Positions 60,233 to 64,000 of a DNA stretch of 64,000 nt are shown here, in pieces. How positions within the stretch are numbered: position 1 is the stretch's first letter; each line of letters opens with the position of its first letter. A model generated the notes under the pieces. The model was not told the origin of the DNA. It did no database searches and worked only from the letters and a program-made list of their open reading frames with translations. Source of the DNA: Mycobacterium sp. 050128 (GTDB lineage: Bacteria > Actinomycetota > Actinomycetes > Mycobacteriales > Mycobacteriaceae); NCBI RefSeq assembly GCF_036409155.1, contig NZ_JAZGLW010000001.1, forward strand, positions 1,426,001-1,490,000, in the 5' to 3' direction. A program made the position numbers and the translations under genes.

Positions 60233-60646
60233 ATGTCTTCACCAGCTGATGTCGTCCGCCGGTTCTGCGCGTTGATGGAGCAACGGGACGCCGAAGCGTT
60301 GCGTCCTCTGCTCGCCGAAGGTGCCGTTTATCAGAACGTGGGCATGCCCGCCTTCACCGGGCCCGATGCCATCGTGGAGAACATGGCCGCCCAGTTCTCG
60401 ATGTTTCCCGATGCCTACGCCTTCGAAATCGTCAACCTCGCCAGCGAGGGTTCCGTGGTGCTCACCGAACGCCTGGACTACATCCAGGCGCCGGACGGAA
60501 GCAAGCGGGCCATTCCGGTCATGGGCACCTTCGTCGTCAATGACGACGGGAGGATCGCTCGCTGGACCGACTACTTCGACCTGAACCTGACGATGAAACT
60601 CCTTCAAGGCGAGGACATCAGCGCCCTGGTGCCCGCGACCGCATGA
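60233..60646 (+). CDS. Limonene-1,2-epoxide-hydrolase-like NTF2 protein
   Basis: A 137-residue NTF2-fold protein: SSPADVVRRFCALMEQRDAEALRPLLAEGAVYQNVGMPAFTGPDAIVENM, then FVVNDDGRIARWTDYFDLNLTMKLLQGEDIS. The R-W-x-D-Y-F-D segment contains the Asp used by the limonene-epoxide-hydrolase group, so an epoxide hydrolase or isomerase role is possible. ATG 60233 has AGGA upstream; the open frame to 60182 has no site. It ends the CoA-transferase-Fdx-ADH operon. Confidence 0.83.
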   Translation: MSSPADVVRRFCALMEQRDAEALRPLLAEGAVYQNVGMPAFTGPDAIVENMAAQFSMFPDAYAFEIVNLASEGSVVLTERLDYIQAPDGSKRAIPVMGTFVVNDDGRIARWTDYFDLNLTMKLLQGEDISALVPATA

Positions 60647-60715
60647 GTTGGTCCGTAGCGGCGGGCCGCTGTCATCTCGAGGCATCACGAGTCAGGCCGT
60701 GAGGAAGGGACTTTC

Positions 60716-61117
60716 ATGCGAATGCCTCGTGCGGTCGCCGATTTCAATCGCCGTGTCACGAATCCGGCTGCTCGCTCAATCACACCGTGGCTTCCAGGTT
60801 TAGGGACGCTCGAGCACGTCGGACGCAAGTCCGGCAAGCAATATCGAACGCCCCTATTAGTATTCAAAACCGGGGACGGCTTTGTCATTCTCATCGGCTA
60901 CGGGCCTGAAACGGACTGGCTCAAGAACGTATTGGCCGGCGGCCGAACAGTACTGCAGAAGCGGGGCAAGGCCATCCCGTTGTTCCATCCGCGGCTCTTG
61001 AGTAAGGCTGAGGCCGCACATCTCGTCGCACCAGCGCCCCGGCGGCTCTACCGTCTGTTCCCCTACAGCGAAGCAGCCTTGGTGCTGACGAAGACCGCTC
61101 ATAGCTCAGATCCGTAG
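60716..61117 (+). CDS. Deazaflavin (F420)-dependent nitroreductase family protein
   Basis: A 133-residue split-beta-barrel protein of the Ddn/FDOR-A type: HVGRKSGKQYRTPLLVFKTGDGFVILIGYGPETDWLKNVLAGG is the F420-binding signature (RKSG..R.TPL.......DW.KN). The C-terminus (APRRLYRLFPYSEAALVLTK) is usual for the family. These actinobacterial enzymes reduce quinones or other acceptors with F420H2 at the membrane or in the cytosol. It follows the NTF2 gene after 69 bases and may be co-transcribed or separate. Confidence 0.85.
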   Translation: MRMPRAVADFNRRVTNPAARSITPWLPGLGTLEHVGRKSGKQYRTPLLVFKTGDGFVILIGYGPETDWLKNVLAGGRTVLQKRGKAIPLFHPRLLSKAEAAHLVAPAPRRLYRLFPYSEAALVLTKTAHSSDP

Positions 61118-61226
61118 GGTGGCTCTCTCAATAACCGTATTGACAGGGTCGCCGAGGCCCGACACGCCTGTCAACCTGGTCACGATGGCGGTTAATTACC
61201 TCGCACACCGGCCTTTTCGATTTTGA

Positions 61227-61500
61227 ATGGAACGTACGAGCTGGTCACTCGCGGCACCCAGGGGCATCGGGCTGATAGTCGCTAGTGGCCTTTTGCAGGC
61301 GGGCACCCGCGTGCTCATCAGCTCACGCAACGCAGACGCGGACGCGAACGCACAGCGGCGGTTGTCGGAATTCGTTGATGTCCAGGCGATCCCCGCCAAC
61401 CTGTGCAGGCATGACGAGTGTCAGCGCCTCGCCAACCTCGTGACGTCGAACTCAGAAAGCGTGAATATTCGTGTCAAAAATGCCGGGGCGATGTCGCGCA
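61227..61500 (+). pseudogene. SDR N-terminal remnant
   Basis: A decayed SDR start: RGIGLIVASGLLQAGTRVLISSRNADADANAQRRLSEFVDVQAIPANLCRHDECQRLANLV, then IRVKNAGAMS. It matches the Rossmann half up to the NNAG region (here KNAG). The frame lacks the catalytic Ser, Tyr and Lys, and after about 61500 the peptide stops resembling an SDR. It has no good ribosome site. The interval 61118-61226 holds nothing I can support. Confidence 0.65.
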
Positions 61501-61593
61501 GCCTTGTTAATCTTCGCGGCATAAGCCCTGCATCGTTGTTAAACAAGCGAGGGCCGTTTGTAATGTTCGCCGCATATCGACAACTCTCTCGAC

Positions 61594-63975
61594 TCATCTC
61601 GCCATGTTGGCGAAGCGCGACAGGTGCAGCTGGTGAGCGACGGTGACCGTCTTCGTCGGGCCGTTGCGGTGCTTGGCCAGAATGAAATCGGCCTCTCCCC
61701 CGCGCGGATCGTCACGCTCGAAGGCATCCGGCCGGTTCAGCAGGATGACCATGTCGGCATCCTGCTCCAGCGATCCCGACTCACGAAGGTCCGACAGCAT
61801 CGGCTTCTTGTCGGTGCGCTGCTCGGGACCGCGGTTCAGCTGACTGATCGCGACGACGGGAACCTCGAGCTCCTTAGCCAGCAGCTTGAGATGCCTTGAG
61901 AATTCGGAGACCTCGAGCTGCCGCGACTCGACCTTCTTGCCCGACGACATCAGCTGCAGATAGTCGACGACGACCAGACGCAGGTCGGCCTTCTGCTTGA
62001 GCCGCCGCGCCTTCGCGCGGATCTCCATCATCGTCAGGTTCGGGGAGTCGTCGATATACAGTGGCGCCTCGCTGATTTCGCTCATCCGCCGCGCCAGCCG
62101 CGTCCAGTCGTCGTCGTTCATCCGACCCGAGCGCATGTCGGCGAGCTTGATTTTCGCTTCCGCCGACAGCAGCCGCATCACGATTTCGGACTTACTCATT
62201 TCCAACGAGAAGATGACGCTGGCCATCCGGTGCTTGATGGAGCACGAACGCAAAAAATCCAGACCCAGGGTCGAGTTGTGGGTCGGAATCATCGCGTTGC
62301 TCGCCAAGTACAGGTGGCTGTCGTTGTCCACCTCGACACACCGCACCGGAACCGACTCGATCGGCCGGACATCCACAATGAAGCGTGATCCAGAGCGCTG
62401 GGTGTTGACGGCGGCCCGACGCTCCTTGTGCACCAAGGCTTTCCGTTGCAACCCGAATACCGTGTCGTCCGTGGAAAATGTCAGCGTGGAAGCAATGCTG
62501 GACGACTCGTCGCGGCCTCGCACCCGCTTCGTCGAGGTCTGGCAGCGGTAGCCAAGGCTCACGACCAGCTCGGCGACATCGGCCGCCAGCCGCTGATTGG
62601 TGACCGAGAATTGGACAGCCCCGCCCACCGTCACCGTGCCGTCCGTGTCGAGCAGGCCCGCAAGCAGAGCGCGTCGCTGTGTCTGCGACCCGCGCAGGTA
62701 TTGCATCGGAATGTGCTTGTTACCAAGCACTCCCAATGTCCGCAGACGCGCCTGTAGCGTTCCCTCATCGAGGCCGTCGGCTTCGATGCGCATGATGATT
62801 TCGGGATCGGCCGAGGTGATCTGAGCGGCGGCACTGGTGCGGTCGCCAAGCCAGGCGCCGAGAGTATATGCGGGGACTAATAATTCGCGATCCGGCAGGT
62901 CAAGTGCGCGCGCGTTGACCACGCTGTGGTTCAGTCGACGATCTAGCGTGTCGCAACGCAGAGTTGCCGCGATCTCGGCCGTCGTGCGCACCGCCGCGAA
63001 GGTGCGTTGGTTCTTGTAACGGTTGTAGCCCACCGCCGCCGCTTGTGCTGACCTCCTGGAGGCGCGGGTATCGGTCAACCACTGATGCTCGGCGTCGGCG
63101 ACGATCACCGTTCCGTCGGAGAACTCCACCTCGTAGCAGGGGCGCCCGAGCATGATTTCGGTGGCGGCCACCACCCGCGTCGGCAGCCCGTCGTCGCCGA
63201 TCAACTCGTCGCCGACCGCGACGTCACGCATGGTCGTCCAACCGGTCGGCGTGGGCAGCGGCGTGTCCAGAGCGAGTGCCTTGCCGACTCCAGGACGAGC
63301 CGCGACGATGATCATCTGCCCGGCGTGTAGACCGTTGGTCACCTCGTCGAGTTCGGTGAAACCGGTCGGCACGCCGCGCGCTACTCCACCGTTCGAGGCG
63401 ATGGCGTCGATCTCGTCCATCGTCGGCTGCAGCAGATCCTCGAGCGGAACGAAATCCTCCGAGGTTCGCCGCTCGGCAACCTCATAGATCTCCGCCTGGG
63501 CCCGGTCCACCACCTCGGCGACATCGGCGCCCTCGGCGCCGGCGTACCCGTACTGCACGACCCGCGTTCCGGCCTCCACAAGCCGGCGCAGCAGCGCCTT
63601 CTCGGCCACGATGTCCGCGTAGTACCCGGCGTTGGCGGCGGTCGGCACCGTCGAAATCAGGGTGTGCAGATAGGGCGCTCCGCCGATCCTGCGCAGCATT
63701 CCGCGGCGGTCCAGTTCGGCGGCCACCGTCACGGCATCGGCGGGCTCACCGCGCCCGTACAAGTCCAGGATCGCGTCGTAGACGTTCTGGTGTGCGGGAC
63801 GATAGAAGTCGCCGGGCCGCACCCGTTCGAGCACATCGGCGATGGCGTCCTTGCTCAGCAGCATCCCGCCCAACACCGACTGCTCGGCGGCCAGATCCTG
63901 CGGCGGTTGACGGCTGAACTCCTCGCTGGGCGGCGGCGAGCCCATGCCGGGTGCCAGGTCATCTACGACAGCCAC
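61594..63975 (-). CDS. dnaB: Replicative DNA helicase DnaB, intein-containing
   Basis: A 793-residue precursor; removal of a 335-residue intein leaves about 458 residues, normal for DnaB. The N-terminal primase-binding domain (EQSVLGGMLLSKDAIADVLE, residue 31 on), a linker, and the RecA-like motor with Walker A RPGVGK|STLGL and Walker B LRLVVVDYLQLM are seen, plus SLEMSKSEIVMRLLSAEAK and LRESGSLEQDADMVILLNRP. The enzyme unwinds DNA at the replication fork as a hexamer. The intein interrupts the P-loop between Lys and Ser, so splicing is essential. GTG 63975 has GGGAGGTG seven bases upstream. Confidence 0.96.
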   Translation of the reverse strand: MAVVDDLAPGMGSPPPSEEFSRQPPQDLAAEQSVLGGMLLSKDAIADVLERVRPGDFYRPAHQNVYDAILDLYGRGEPADAVTVAAELDRRGMLRRIGGAPYLHTLISTVPTAANAGYYADIVAEKALLRRLVEAGTRVVQYGYAGAEGADVAEVVDRAQAEIYEVAERRTSEDFVPLEDLLQPTMDEIDAIASNGGVARGVPTGFTELDEVTNGLHAGQMIIVAARPGVGKALALDTPLPTPTGWTTMRDVAVGDELIGDDGLPTRVVAATEIMLGRPCYEVEFSDGTVIVADAEHQWLTDTRASRRSAQAAAVGYNRYKNQRTFAAVRTTAEIAATLRCDTLDRRLNHSVVNARALDLPDRELLVPAYTLGAWLGDRTSAAAQITSADPEIIMRIEADGLDEGTLQARLRTLGVLGNKHIPMQYLRGSQTQRRALLAGLLDTDGTVTVGGAVQFSVTNQRLAADVAELVVSLGYRCQTSTKRVRGRDESSSIASTLTFSTDDTVFGLQRKALVHKERRAAVNTQRSGSRFIVDVRPIESVPVRCVEVDNDSHLYLASNAMIPTHNSTLGLDFLRSCSIKHRMASVIFSLEMSKSEIVMRLLSAEAKIKLADMRSGRMNDDDWTRLARRMSEISEAPLYIDDSPNLTMMEIRAKARRLKQKADLRLVVVDYLQLMSSGKKVESRQLEVSEFSRHLKLLAKELEVPVVAISQLNRGPEQRTDKKPMLSDLRESGSLEQDADMVILLNRPDAFERDDPRGGEADFILAKHRNGPTKTVTVAHQLHLSRFANMAR
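62275..63279 (-). other. DnaB intein, class 3 type, with LAGLIDADG endonuclease
   Basis: Residues 233-567 of the precursor. It begins with Ala (ALALDTPLP) instead of Cys or Ser and ends IPTHN before Ser568. The noncontiguous Trp-Cys-Thr set of class 3 inteins is visible: Trp299 just after the block B His (AEHQW), Cys546 in block F (PVRCVEVD), and Thr565 in block G (PTHN). The homing-endonuclease part has LGAWLGD and LLAGLLDTDGTV, both with acidic residues kept, so it may still cut intein-free dnaB. Confidence 0.88.
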
Positions 63976-63982
63976 GGACTCA

Positions 63983-63990
63983 CACCTCCC
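63983..63990 (-). promoter_or_regulatory. Ribosome binding site of dnaB
   Basis: GGGAGGTG on the minus strand lies seven bases upstream of the GTG at 63975 and decides the start. Confidence 0.8.
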
Positions 63991-64000
63991 TCAGGTAATC

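Noticed and set aside
50009..61117. Whole catabolic cluster as a prophage or plasmid segment
   Set aside because: No phage, plasmid or transfer genes are present, and codon use matches the rest of the window.

Overview
The window is high-GC actinobacterial DNA and almost certainly comes from a Mycobacterium. The evidence is an Eis-family acetyltransferase, an EspB-like ESX substrate, a CelA1-type GH6 cellulase, F420/deazaflavin oxidoreductases, a mycofactocin-type SDR, and an intein inside the DnaB P-loop. The abundance of TetR regulators, P450s, CoA-transferases and pseudogene remnants suits an environmental or opportunistic non-tuberculous species. No rRNA, tRNA, CRISPR array or complete insertion sequence was seen.

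Region 1 (1-26 kb) is ordinary housekeeping and accessory metabolism: partial eis-like gene, class III cyclase, lipoprotein hydrolase, D-2-hydroxyacid dehydrogenase, a sulfonate/nitrate-type ABC importer (permease, lipoprotein, ATPase), MFS exporter, HSL-type esterase, two LLM flavin oxidoreductases, NUDIX hydrolase, and NTF2-like proteins. An orphan EspB homologue is divergent from a TetR gene with paired operators. A CYP follows, then a TetR-FMO-SDR operon behind a perfect 10-bp inverted repeat, a cation antiporter, a transglutaminase-like protein, a CocE hydrolase and celA1.

Region 2 (26.2-34.7 kb) is the most unusual part. It holds a cytosolic-looking subtilase with twelve C-terminal propeller-like repeats (two six-repeat blocks). 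An operon follows: patatin-like lipase, second subtilase with a large N-terminal domain, and metallo-beta-lactamase-fold hydrolase. Two proteases, a lipase and an MBL enzyme without export signals look like a biological-conflict (immunity or programmed-death) module. That function is an inference.

Region 3 (34.7-50 kb) contains TesB, a VapBC pair under a 37-bp palindrome, and a MarR regulator with three matching boxes controlling a quinone reductase and a decayed Old Yellow Enzyme gene. It then has several TetR-plus-small-enzyme units with recognisable operators and a protein of unknown family built from an internal duplication. SDR and AKR genes in various states of decay close the region.

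Region 4 (50-61 kb) is a catabolic regulon: CoA-transferases, aldehyde dehydrogenase, amidohydrolase, P450, TetR, tandem CoA-transferase, ferredoxin, NDMA-type alcohol dehydrogenase and an NTF2 protein. A 20-bp motif repeated upstream of three transcription units ties it together. The window ends with an SDR remnant and dnaB carrying a class 3 type intein. dnaB and celA1 lie close together in M. tuberculosis, so the 35 kb between them here looks like an expanded accessory region.
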